Positions 41,168 through 52,260 of a stretch of DNA of 64,000 nucleotides are shown piece after piece. Source of the DNA: Auanema rhodensis (lineage: Eukaryota; Nematoda; Chromadorea; Rhabditida; Rhabditidae); assembly GCA_964057225.1 (NCBI GenBank), contig OZ059897.1, positions 4,774,001-4,838,000 on the forward strand, given 5' to 3'. The translations under genes were made by a program, and so were the position numbers. Under the pieces are notes generated by a model. That model did not search any database, was not told where the DNA came from, and was given only the letters and a program-made list of their open reading frames with translations. Numbering within the stretch: position 1 is the stretch's first letter; every line of letters starts with the position of its first letter.

Positions 41168-43558
41168 TTTATTATGGGTGACCTGAACTTTCCTAATATC
41201 AATTGGGATCTTCTTCAGTCCTCACTCTCATCTCCTTCTAGTAAATCAATTATTCAATTTCTCCAAAGTAGTCACTCTGATCAACTTGTCAATTTTCCTA
41301 CACGTGGTAACAACATCTTAGACTACCTTATCACAAACAATCCTTCAATCATATCTAATATATCACGCTCCCCTCCATTGGGTAACTCCGATCACTTCTC
41401 GGTTACATTCTCCATCATCATCAACACCCCTGTATCCCCTCTGGATACCCTTCCTTTCTCTTCCAATACACTCTTCAATACCTCCTCACTTTCCAACTTT
41501 TCTCAACTCAATTTCTATCGAGCCGACTTCAATGCCATCAATCGCCATCTTGTCAGCATCGACTTTTCTTTGGTATTATCTGGTCTTTCCCCTCTTGACT
41601 CTTACTCCAAATTCATCAACATCCTACAATCCATAATCTCTGTATTCGTTCCTCACAAACAACCTAGGCGTAGAAAAAAAGTTGACCGCAATATTGCGGA
41701 TCTCTACTGTTACATCAAAAGGCTCAGTTCATCTATTTGCCACCGTGACGAGCTTCTCCGCAAAAAACTAACTATAAAACTAGATAGACTTATTAAACAA
41801 AAGTCTATTTTGGAAGAAGAACACATTGCTTCAACCAATAACCCCAAACTTTTTTATCGCTTCTGTAGAACTCGTCTCGGTGGTTGCTCTTCAGATATCC
41901 CCACGATTAGACTTGGTGAAGAAATATACTCGACAGACACAGAAAAAGCTTCCATTTTTGCAAGCTCTTTTTCTGTCAAACCAAGTATTTCATCGGATTT
42001 AATCAACAGCTCCTCTCGCCCTTCTTCTATCATTGATTTTATAGACATTTCTCCCGAAAAAGTCTATAAAGTTCTTTCTCATCTTCCTCTCAGAGTTTCT
42101 ACTTCTTCTGATGGCATTCCCTACTACTTTCTTAATCAGTGCGCCTCTACTCTTTGCTACCCACTTGCCTTCATTTTTCACAATTTACTCGTTTCTTCTT
42201 CATGCCCTCCGGACTGGAAGAAAGCTTGGATCCGTCCTGTTTTCAAATCCGGAAATCGCTCTAATCCTTCAAACTATCGCCCTATATCATTAACACCAAG
42301 TCTTTCCAAAGTTTTTGAGCGACTCATTTCACCCCCGCTCCTCCACTTTGGCATTTCTACTGGATCTATATCTGCTCACCAGCACGCTTTTCTTCCTAAA
42401 CGTAATACCATATCAGCAATCATTAACAATCATATTGCCTGGAGATCATGTTTAGATAAAAACATTCCAGTCTATACTGCTTTTATAGACTTCTCTAAAG
42501 CTTTTGATCTAATTGATCACTCGGTTCTTTTCCACAAATTTAAAACCATTGGTATCTGCGGTTCTCTTCAAACTTTTCTCAAAAACTTCATCACTGGCAG
42601 ATCTTACTCAGTTCTTGTCAATGGTTCTCTTTCTACTTCTGTAAACTTATCTTGTGGTGTCCCACAAGGCACTGTTCTCGGTCCTCTTCTATTCCTTTTC
42701 TTTATTAATGACATTACGTCTTCTCTCCCTGAAGACGTTCATCCTACACTTTTTGCCGATGATCTCAAACTATACAGTACTAATCCGGTAAGTCTACAGA
42801 TTGCCTTAAACACAATCAACGCCTGGTGCAAAAATAATGGAATGATGGTCAACACCACCAAATCCAAAATTATGATTGTGTGCAATAATAGCTCAACCCT
42901 CAACCCCACCGAGCCATTTACCTTTGGTGAGTTTCCTTTAGATTTTGTACCTCATTATAAAGACCTTGGAGTCTTAACTGATAACAATCTAACATTTGAT
43001 TGTCACATAAACGCCATCTCTTGCGCCGCAGCTCTCAAATGTCGCATCCTTCTACGTTGCTTCTACTCTAGATCACCTTCATTTATGTTCAACCTTTTTT
43101 GCAGCTACGTTCGACCAATCCTTGAATATGCATCCGTGATATGGTCTCCCCAAGTATCTAAAAAAATATCTCGTATTGAGATGGTTCAAAAAAAATTCTT
43201 GCGAGCAGTCTTCTCAAGAGCAGGAATTTTTTCCGACTACAAAAGTCAGCTCACTTTTTTGAATGCTCAAGAACTATCAACCAGGAGACAGGTAACTGAT
43301 CTAGGTTTCTATTTCTCTCAAATTAAAGACGTATCAACGGACAGTATTTTAAGAATTTTTCAAATTAAACATTTCACCCACTCTCTTCGCAGACACCAAT
43401 GGAATATCGACTATCCCGAGCTTCGGAAAAAGGCGACAAGAAATGGTATTGAGTACAGAAGCATCAAAACATGGAACGATCTACCTGAAAACCTTATCAA
43501 CCTTACTAATGTTCATAATTTTAAAAAACACCTACTCTCTGCTCCAATTGATTTGTAA
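41087..43558 (+). CDS. Endonuclease (C-terminal fragment)-reverse transcriptase of the non-LTR element, fused to satellite-derived N-terminus
   Basis: The open frame has 823 codons. Residues 1-27 come from satellite B, with the ATG at 41087 and an in-frame TAG three codons upstream. Retroelement sequence starts at residue 28. Residues 31-34 (GDLN) and 99-103 (GNSDH) are late motifs of the exonuclease-endonuclease-phosphatase fold. The earlier half with the catalytic glutamate is missing, so nicking activity should be lost. The reverse transcriptase spans about residues 370-640: NYRPI at 396-400, FIDFSKAFD at 466-474 with catalytic D468, GVPQG at 524-528, FADD at 556-559 with catalytic D558 and D559, and LGV at 627-629. 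The end carries the family-typical WNDLP (796-800). All catalytic aspartates are present and no frameshift or stop interrupts about 796 codons. I see no zinc knuckle or RNase H. Whether the chimeric protein is made is unknown. The element-derived part alone is 41168-43558. Confidence 0.9.
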   Translation: MDMRNIILKIASLYLSREVSYIPSAHHFIMGDLNFPNINWDLLQSSLSSPSSKSIIQFLQSSHSDQLVNFPTRGNNILDYLITNNPSIISNISRSPPLGNSDHFSVTFSIIINTPVSPLDTLPFSSNTLFNTSSLSNFSQLNFYRADFNAINRHLVSIDFSLVLSGLSPLDSYSKFINILQSIISVFVPHKQPRRRKKVDRNIADLYCYIKRLSSSICHRDELLRKKLTIKLDRLIKQKSILEEEHIASTNNPKLFYRFCRTRLGGCSSDIPTIRLGEEIYSTDTEKASIFASSFSVKPSISSDLINSSSRPSSIIDFIDISPEKVYKVLSHLPLRVSTSSDGIPYYFLNQCASTLCYPLAFIFHNLLVSSSCPPDWKKAWIRPVFKSGNRSNPSNYRPISLTPSLSKVFERLISPPLLHFGISTGSISAHQHAFLPKRNTISAIINNHIAWRSCLDKNIPVYTAFIDFSKAFDLIDHSVLFHKFKTIGICGSLQTFLKNFITGRSYSVLVNGSLSTSVNLSCGVPQGTVLGPLLFLFFINDITSSLPEDVHPTLFADDLKLYSTNPVSLQIALNTINAWCKNNGMMVNTTKSKIMIVCNNSSTLNPTEPFTFGEFPLDFVPHYKDLGVLTDNNLTFDCHINAISCAAALKCRILLRCFYSRSPSFMFNLFCSYVRPILEYASVIWSPQVSKKISRIEMVQKKFLRAVFSRAGIFSDYKSQLTFLNAQELSTRRQVTDLGFYFSQIKDVSTDSILRIFQIKHFTHSLRRHQWNIDYPELRKKATRNGIEYRSIKTWNDLPENLINLTNVHNFKKHLLSAPIDL

Positions 43559-44047
43559 ACCATCCATTGTAATTAATGTTCTCACCTCTCGAAAAACTAT
43601 TTTTTTTCTTTTATCAGGCTCCTTTTTATTTGTAGTTCGTATTTTTTCACACTTCTCTATGACCACATGGCAACAGTCTACCATCTATTTTTCTTTGTCC
43701 CTTCTCAATAATTGTTACTTCGTCACTATTCCTATAGACATTAGTCATACGGATCGGACGCTAGTTACCTCCAAATTGCTAGAACGGGCTTGCCTCACAT
43801 CACGAGTACCACCGTACCTAACAACCACATTAGTGAGGTCAGCCATTGTGCTGAACAAACCCCAAGCATACAGCAAGAATTTTATTTGGCAGACTGTTCA
43901 CTATTGATCATAGATAAGCGAGCTCTTATCGAACTTACAATATTAAAAGTCCTTTTTTATGTTCTTATTGAATGGTTCTTGATTTTTTCACTCCATGACT
44001 TAACAGCTACTGTCTTAACCTGTGATATTGAACAATAAACATTAAAC
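43559..44047 (+). other. 3' untranslated region of the retrotransposon
   Basis: These 489 bp lie between the TAA stop (43556-43558) and the return of satellite B. They contain short open frames, the longest overlapping the end of the reverse transcriptase gene in another frame, but none has recognisable protein features. A pyrimidine tract followed by ttatcagg (about 43597-43620) resembles a 3' splice site, probably by chance. In this family the 3' UTR carries the signal recognised by the reverse transcriptase to start copying. Which part does so here cannot be read from one copy. Confidence 0.75.
44034..44047 (+). terminator. Polyadenylation-like signal and terminal 7-mer repeat of the retrotransposon
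   Basis: AATAAA at 44034-44039 lies 8 bp from the end of the element. The last 14 bp are two imperfect 7-mers, aataaac and attaaac, directly abutting satellite gtgtac. Terminal short repeats are usual for CR1/L2-like elements. Two copies are too few to be sure that this is such a repeat. Confidence 0.5.
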
Positions 44048-47000
44048 GTGTACATTTAATTAGCATAAATTAAAGTTCACGTAAATTTCAAAGTCATGGT
44101 TACCATGCACTAATATCAATAAAAATTTGTTTTTAGACTAATATGGACATGGGGAATCTAATTTTGAAAACCGCATCTCTTTATCTTTCACGTGAAGCAA
44201 GTTACATACCAAGTGCACATCACGTGCACATTTAATTAGCATAAATTAAAGTTCACGTAAATTTCAAAGTCATGGTTACCATGCACCAATATCAATAAAA
44301 ATTTGTTTTTAGACTAATATGGACATGGGGAATCTAATTTTAAAAACCGCATCTCTTTATCTTTCACGTGAAGTGAGTTACATACCAAGTGCACAGCACG
44401 TGTACATTTAATTAGCATAAATTAAAGTTCACGTAAATTTCAAAGTCATGGTTACCATGCACCAATATTAATAAAAATTTGTTTTTAGACTAATATGGAC
44501 ATGGGGAATCTAATTTTGAAAACCGCGTCTCTTTATCTTTCACGTGAAGCAAGTTACATACCAAGTGCACATCACGTGTACATTTAATTAGCATAAATTA
44601 AAGTTCACGTAAATTTCAAAGTCATGGTTACCATGCACTAATATCAATAAGAATTTGTTTTTAGACTAATATGGACATGGGGAATCTAATTTTGAAAACC
44701 GCATCTCTTTATCTTTCACGTGAAGCAAGTTACATACCAAGTGCACATCACGTGCACATTTAATTAGCATAAATTAAAGTTCACGTAAATTTCAAAGTCA
44801 TGGTTACCATGCACTAATATCAATAAAAATTTGTTTTTAGACTAATATGGACATGGGGAATCTAATTTTAAAAACCGCATCTCTTTATCTTTCACGTAAA
44901 GTGAGTTACATACCAAGTGCACAGCACGTGTACATTTAATTAGCATAAATTAAAGTTCACGTAAATTTCAAAGTCATGGTTACCATGCACCAATATCAAT
45001 AAAAATTTGTTTTTAGACTAATATGGACATGGGGAATCTAATTTTGAAAACCGCATCTCTTTATCTTTCACGTGAAGTGAGTTACATACCAAGTGCACAG
45101 CACGTGTACATTTAATTAGCATAAATTAAAGTTCACGTAAATTTCAAAGTCATGGTTACCATGCACTAATATCAATAAAAATTTGTTTTTAGACTAATAT
45201 GGACATGGGGAATCTAATTTTGAATACCGCATCTCTTTATCTTTCACGTGAAGCAAGTTACATACCAAGTGCACATCACGTGCACATTTAATTAGCATAA
45301 ATTAAAGTTCACGTAAATTTCAAAGTCATGGTTACCATGCACCAATATCAATAAAAATTTGTTTTTAGACTAATATGGACATGGGGAATCTAATATTGAA
45401 AACCGCATCTCTTTATCTTTCACGTGAAGTGAGTTACATACCAAGTGCACAGCACGTGTACATTTAATTAGCATAAATTAAAGTTCACGTAAATTTCGAA
45501 GTCATGGTTACCATGCACCAATATCAATAAAAATTTGTTCTTAGACTAATATGGACATGGGGACTCTAATTTTAAAAACCGCATCTCTTTATCTTTCACG
45601 TGAAGTGAGTTACATACCAAGTGCACAGCACGTGTACATTTAATTAGCATAAATTAAAGTTCACGTAAATTTCAAAGTCATGGTTACCATGCACTAATAT
45701 CAATAAAAATTTGTTTTTAGACTAATATGGACATGGGGAATCTAATTGTGAAAACCGCATCTCTTTATCTTTCACGTGAAGCAAGTTACATACCAAGTGC
45801 ACATCACGTGCACATTTAATTAGCATAAATTAAAGTTCACGTAAATTTCAAAGTCATGGTTACCATGAACCAATATCAATAAAAATTTGTTTTTAGACTA
45901 ATATGGACATGGGGAATCTAATTTTGAAAACCGCGTCTCTTTATCTTTCACGTGAAGTGAGTTACATACCAAGTGCACATCACGTGTACATTTAATTAGC
46001 ATAAATTAAAGTTCACGTAAATTTCAAAGTCATGGTTACCATGCACCAATATCAATAAAAATTTGTTCTTAGACTAATATGGACATGGGGAATCTAATTT
46101 TAAAAACCGCATCTCTTTATCTTTCACGTGAAGTGAGTTACATACCAAGTGCACAGCACGTGTACATTTAATTAGCATAAATTAAAGTTCACGTAAATTT
46201 CAAAGTCATGGTTACCATGCACTAATATCAATAAAAATTTGTTTTTAGACTAATATGGACATGGGGAATCTAATTTTGAATACCGCATCTCTTTATCTTT
46301 CACGTGAAGCAAGTTACATACCAAGTGCACATCACGTGCACATTTAATTAGCATAAATTAAAGTTCACGTAAATTTCAAAGTCATGGTTACCATGCACCA
46401 ATATCAATAAAAATTTGTTTTTAGACTAATATGGACATGGGGAATCTAATTTTGAAAACCGCATCTCTTTATCTTTCACGTGAAGCGAGTTACATACCAA
46501 GTGCACATCACGTGTACATTTAATTAGCATAAATTAAAGTTCACGTAAATTTCAAAGTCATGGTTACCATGCACCAATATCAATAAAAATTTGTTTTTAG
46601 ACTAATATGGACATGGGGAATCTAATTTTGAAAACCGCATCTCTTTATCTTTCACGTGAAGCGAGTTACATACCAAGTGCACATCACGTGTACATTTAAT
46701 TAGCATAAATTAAAGTTCACGTAAATTTCAAAGTCATGGTTACCATGCACCAATATCAATAAAAATTTGTTTTTAGACTAATATGGACATGGGGAATCTA
46801 ATTTTGAAAACCGCATCTCTTTATCTTTCACGTGAAGTGAGTTACATACCAAGTGCACAGCACGTGTACATTTAATTAGCATAAATTAAAGTTCACGTAA
46901 ATTTCAAAGTCATGGTTACCATGCACCAATATCAATAAAAATTTGTTTTTAGACTAATATGGACATGGGGAATCTAATATTGAAAACCGCATCTCTTTAT

Positions 47001-50000
47001 CTTTCACGTGAAGTGAGTTACATACCAAGTGCACAGCACGTGTACATTTAATTAGCATAAATTAAAGTTCACGTAAATTTCAAAGTCATGGTTACCATGC
47101 ACCAATATCAATAAAAATTTGTTCTTAGACTAATATGGACATGGGGAATCTAATTTTAAAAACCGCATCTCTTTATCTTTCACGTGAAGTGAGTTACATA
47201 CCAAGTGCACAGCACGTGTACATTTAATTAGCATAAATTAAAGTTCACGTAAATTTCAAAGTCATGGTTACCATGCACCAATATCAATAAAAATTTGTTT
47301 TTAGACTAATATGGACATGGGGAATCTAATTTTGAAAACCGCGTCTCTTTATCTTTCACGTGAAGTGAGTTACATACCAAGTGCACATCACGTGTACATT
47401 TAATTAGCATAAATTAAAGTTCACGTAAATTTCAAAGTCATGGTTACCATGCACTAATATCAATAAAAATTTGTTTTTAGACTAATATGGACATGGGGAA
47501 TCTAATTTTGAATACCGCATCTCTTTATCTTTCACGTGAAGCAAGTTACATACCAAGTGCACATCACGTGTACATTTAATTAGCATAAATTAAAGTTCAC
47601 GTAAATTTCAAAGTCATGGTTACCATGCACCAATATCAATAAAAATTTGTTTTTAGACTAATATGGACATGGGGAATCTAATTTTGAATACCGCATCTCT
47701 TTATCTTTCACGTGAAGCAAGTTACATACCAAGTGCACATCACGTGTACATTTAATTAGCATAAATTAAAGTTCACGTAAATTTCAAAGTCATGGTTACC
47801 ATGCACCAATATCAATAAAAATTTGTTTTTAGACTAATATGGACATGGGGAATCTAATTTTGAATACCGCATCTCTTTATCTTTCACGTGAAGCAAGTTA
47901 CATACCAAGTGCACATCACGTGTACATTTAATTAGCATAAATTAAAGTTCACGTAAATTTCAAAGTCATGGTTACCATGCACTAATATCAATAAAAATTT
48001 GTTTTTAGACTAATATGGACATGGGGAATCTAATTTTGAATACCGCATCTCTTTATCTTTCACGTGAAGCAAGTTACATACCAAGTGCACATCACGTGCA
48101 CATTTAATTAGCATAAATTAAAGTTCACGTAAATTTCAAAGTCATGGTTACCATGCACCAATATCAATAAAAATTTGTTTTTAGACTAATATGGACATGG
48201 GGAATCTAATTTTAAAAACCGCATCTCTTTATCTTTCACGTGAAGCGAGTTACATACCAAGTGCACATCACGTGTACATTTAATTAGCATAAATTAAAGT
48301 TCACGTAAATTTCAAAGTCATGGTTACCATGCACCAATATCAATAAAAATTTGTTTTTAGACTAATATGGACATGGGGAATCTAATTTTGAAAACCGCAT
48401 CTCTTTATCTTTCACGTGAAGCGAGTTACATACCAAGTGCACATCACGTGTACATTTAATTAGCATAAATTAAAGTTCACGTAAATTTCAAAGTCATGGT
48501 TACCATGCACCAATATCAATAAAAATTTGTTTTTAGACTAATATGGACATGGGGAATCTAATTTTGAAAACCGCATCTCTTTATCTTTCACGTGAAGTGA
48601 GTTACATACCAAGTGTACATCACGTGCACATTTAATTAGCATAAATTAAAGTTCACGTAAATTTCAAAGTCATGGTTACCATGCACCAATATCAATAAAA
48701 ATTTGTTTTTAGACTAATATGGACATGGGGAATCTAATTTTGAATACCGCATCTCTTTATCTTTCACGTGAAGCAAGTTACATACCAAGTGCACATCACG
48801 TGTACATTTAATTAGCATAAATTAAAGTTCACGTAAATTTCAAAGTCATGGTTACCATGCACCAATATCAATAAAAATTCGTTTTTAGACTAATATGGAC
48901 ATGGGGAATCTAATTTTGAAAACCGCATCTCTTTATCTTTCACGTGAAGTGAGTTACATACCAAGTGCACAGCACGTGTACATTTAATTAGCATAAATTA
49001 AAGTTCACGTAAATTTCAAAGTCATGGTTACCATGCACTAATATCAATAAAAATTTGTTTTTAGACTAATATGGACATGGGGAATCTAATTTTGAATACC
49101 GCATCTCTTTATCTTTCACGTGAAGCAAGTTACATACCAAGTGCACATCACGTGCACATTTAATTAGCATAAATTAAAGTTCACGTAAATTTCAAAGTCA
49201 TGGTTACAATGCACCAATATCAATAAAAATTTGTTTTTAGACTAATATGGACATGGGGAATCTAATTTTAAAAACCGCATCTCTTTATCTTTCACGTGAA
49301 GCGAGTTACATACCAAGTGCACATCACGTGTACATTTAATTAGCATAAATTAAAGTTCACGTAAATTTCAAAGTCATGGTTACCATGCACCAATATCAAT
49401 AAAAATTTGTTTTTAGACTAATATGGACATGGGGAATCTAATTTTGAAAACCGCATCTCTTTATCTTTCACGTGAAGCGAGTTACATACCAAGTGCACAT
49501 CACGTGTACATTTAATTAGCATAAATTAAAGTTCACGTAAATTTCAAAGTCATGGTTACCATGCACCAATATCAATAAAAATTTGTTTTTAGACTAATAT
49601 GGACATGGGGAATCTAATTTTGAAAACCGCATCTCTTTATCTTTCACGTGAAGCGAGTTACATACCAAGTGCACATCACGTGTACATTTAATTAGCATAA
49701 ATTAAAGTTCACGTAAATTTCAAAGTCATGGTTACCATGCACCAATATCAATAAAAATTTGTTTTTAGACTAATATGGACATGGGGAATCTAATTTTGAA
49801 AACCGCATCTCTTTATCTTTCACGTGAAGTGAGTTACATACCAAGTGTACATCACGTGCACATTTAATTAGCATAAATTAAAGTTCACGTAAATTTCAAA
49901 GTCATGGTTACCATGCACCAATATCAATAAAAATTTGTTTTTAGACTAATATGGACATGGGGAATCTAATATTGAAAACCGCATCTCTTTATCTTTCACG

Positions 50001-52260
50001 TGAAGCAAGTTACATACCAAGTGCACATCACGTGTACATTTAATTAGCATAAATTAAAGTTCACGTAAATTTCAAAGTCATGGTTACCATGCACCAATAT
50101 CAATAAAAATTTGTTTTTAGACTAATATGGACATGGGGAATCTAATTTTGAAAACCGCATCTCTTTATCTTTCACGTGAAGCAAGTTACGAACCAAGTGC
50201 ACATCACGTGTACATTTAATTAGCATAAATTAAAGTTCACGTAAATTTCAAAGTCATGGTTACCATGCACCAATATGAATAAAAATTTGTTTTTAGACTA
50301 ATATGGACATGGGGAATCTAATTTTGAAAACCGCATCTCTTTATCTTTCACGTGAAGCGAGTTACATACCAAGCGCACATCACGTGTACATTTAATTAGC
50401 ATAAATTAAAGTTCACGTAAATTTCAAAGTCATGGTTACCATGAACCAATATCAATAAAAATTTGTTTTTAGACTAATATGGACATGGGGAATCTAATTT
50501 TGAAAACCGCATCTCTTTATCTTTCACGTGAAGTGAGTTACATACCAAGTGCACAGCACGTGTACATTTAATTAGCATAAATTAAAGTTCACGTAAATTT
50601 CAAAGTCATGGTTACCATGCACTAATATCAATAAAAATTTGTTTTTAGACTAATATGGACATGGGGAATCTAATTTTGAAAACCGCATCTCTTTATCTTT
50701 CACGTGAAGCAAGTTACATACCAAGTGCACATCACGTGCACATTTAATTAGCATAAATTAAAGTTCACGTAAATTTCAAAGTCATGGTTACCATGCACCA
50801 ATATCAATAAAAATTTGTTTTTAGACTAATATGGACATGGGGAATCTAATTTTGAAAACCGCATCTCTTTATCTTTCACGTGAAGTGAGTTACATACCAA
50901 GTGCACATCACGTGTACATTTAATTAGCATAAATTAAAGTTCACGTAAATTTCAAAGTCATGGTTACCATGCACTAATATCAATAAGAATTTGTTTTTAG
51001 ACTAATATGGACATGGGGAATCTAATTTTGAAAACCGCATCTCTTTATCTTTCACGTGAAGCGAGTTACATACCAAGTGCACATCACGTGCACATTTAAT
51101 TAGCATAAATTAAAGTTCACGTAAATTTCAAAGTCATGGTTACCATGCACCAATATCAATAAAAATTTGTTTTTAGACTAATATGGACATGGGGAATCTA
51201 ATTTTAAAAACCGCATCTCTTTATCTTTCACGTGAAGCAAGTTACATACCAAGTGCATAGCACGTGTACATTTAATTAGCATAAATTAAAGTTCACGTAA
51301 ATTTCAAAGTCATGGTTACCATGCACCAATATCAATAAAAATTTGTTTTTAGACTAATATGGACATGGGGAATCTAATTGTGAAAACCGCATCTCTTTAT
51401 CTTTCACGTGAAGCGAGTTACATACCAAGTGCACATCACGTGTACATTTAATTAACATAAATTAAAGTTCACGTAAATTTCAAACTCATGGTTACCATGC
51501 ACCAATATCAATAAAAATTTGTTTTTAGACTAATATGGACATGGGGAATCTAATTTTGAAAACCGCATCTCATTATCTTTCACGTGAAGTGGGTTACATA
51601 CCAAGTGCACAGCACGTGTACATTTAATTAGCATAAATTAAAGTTCACGTAAATTTCAAAGTCATGGTTACCATGCACCAATATCAATAAAAATTTGTTT
51701 TTAGACTAATATGGACATGGGGAATCTAATTGTGAAAACCGCATCTCTTTATCTTTCACGTGAAGCAAGTTACATACCAAGTGCACATCACGTGCACATT
51801 TAATTAGCATAAATTAAAGTTCACGTAAATTTCAAACTCATGGTTACCATGCACCAATATCAATAAAAATTTGTTTTTAGACTAATATGGACATGGGGAA
51901 TCTAATTTTGAAAACCGCATCTCTTTATCTTTCACGTGAAGCAAGTTACATACCAAGTGCACAGCACGTGTACATTTAATTAGCATAAATTAAAGTTCAC
52001 GTAAATTTCAAAGTCATGGTTACCATGCACCAATATCAATAAAAATTTGTTTTTAGACTAATATGGACATGAGGAATCTAATTTTGAAAACCGCATCTCT
52101 TTATCTTTCACGTGAAGCGAGTTACATACCAAGTGCACAGCACGTGTACATTTAATTAGCATAAATTAAAGTTCACGTAAATTTCAAAGTCATGGTTACC
52201 ATGCACCAATATCAATAAAAATTTGTTTTTAGACTAATATGGACATGGGGAATCTAATTT

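Larger units (their letters stand above)
41168..44047 (+). mobile_element. 5'-truncated CR1/Jockey-type non-LTR retrotransposon inserted in satellite B
   Basis: This is a 2880-bp insertion between bases 59 and 60 of a satellite B monomer. It encodes the C-terminal part of an apurinic-like endonuclease domain, a complete reverse transcriptase and a typical C-terminal region, followed by a 489-bp 3' UTR. It has no LTRs and no long poly(A). The 3' end is a short tandem-like aataaac-attaaac, as in CR1/L2-group elements that end in short repeats and not in poly(A); this assignment is inferred. The target duplication is at most AC (41166-41167 and 44046-44047). Lack of the 5' end is the usual result of incomplete target-primed reverse transcription. 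First-ORF and endonuclease N-terminal sequences are absent, so it cannot be autonomous. The exact clade (CR1, L2, Jockey or relatives) is uncertain. Confidence 0.92.

Noticed and set aside
41854-42293. Open frames of about 60 codons on either strand inside the reverse transcriptase gene
   Set aside because: They are shadows of the 823-codon frame, with no recognisable domain and no independent support.
43443-44038. Two open frames (154 and 82 codons) at the end of the retrotransposon
   Set aside because: The first overlaps the reverse transcriptase C-terminus in another frame and both run through the 3' UTR. They have no known motif, and the hydrophobic look comes from T-rich sequence.
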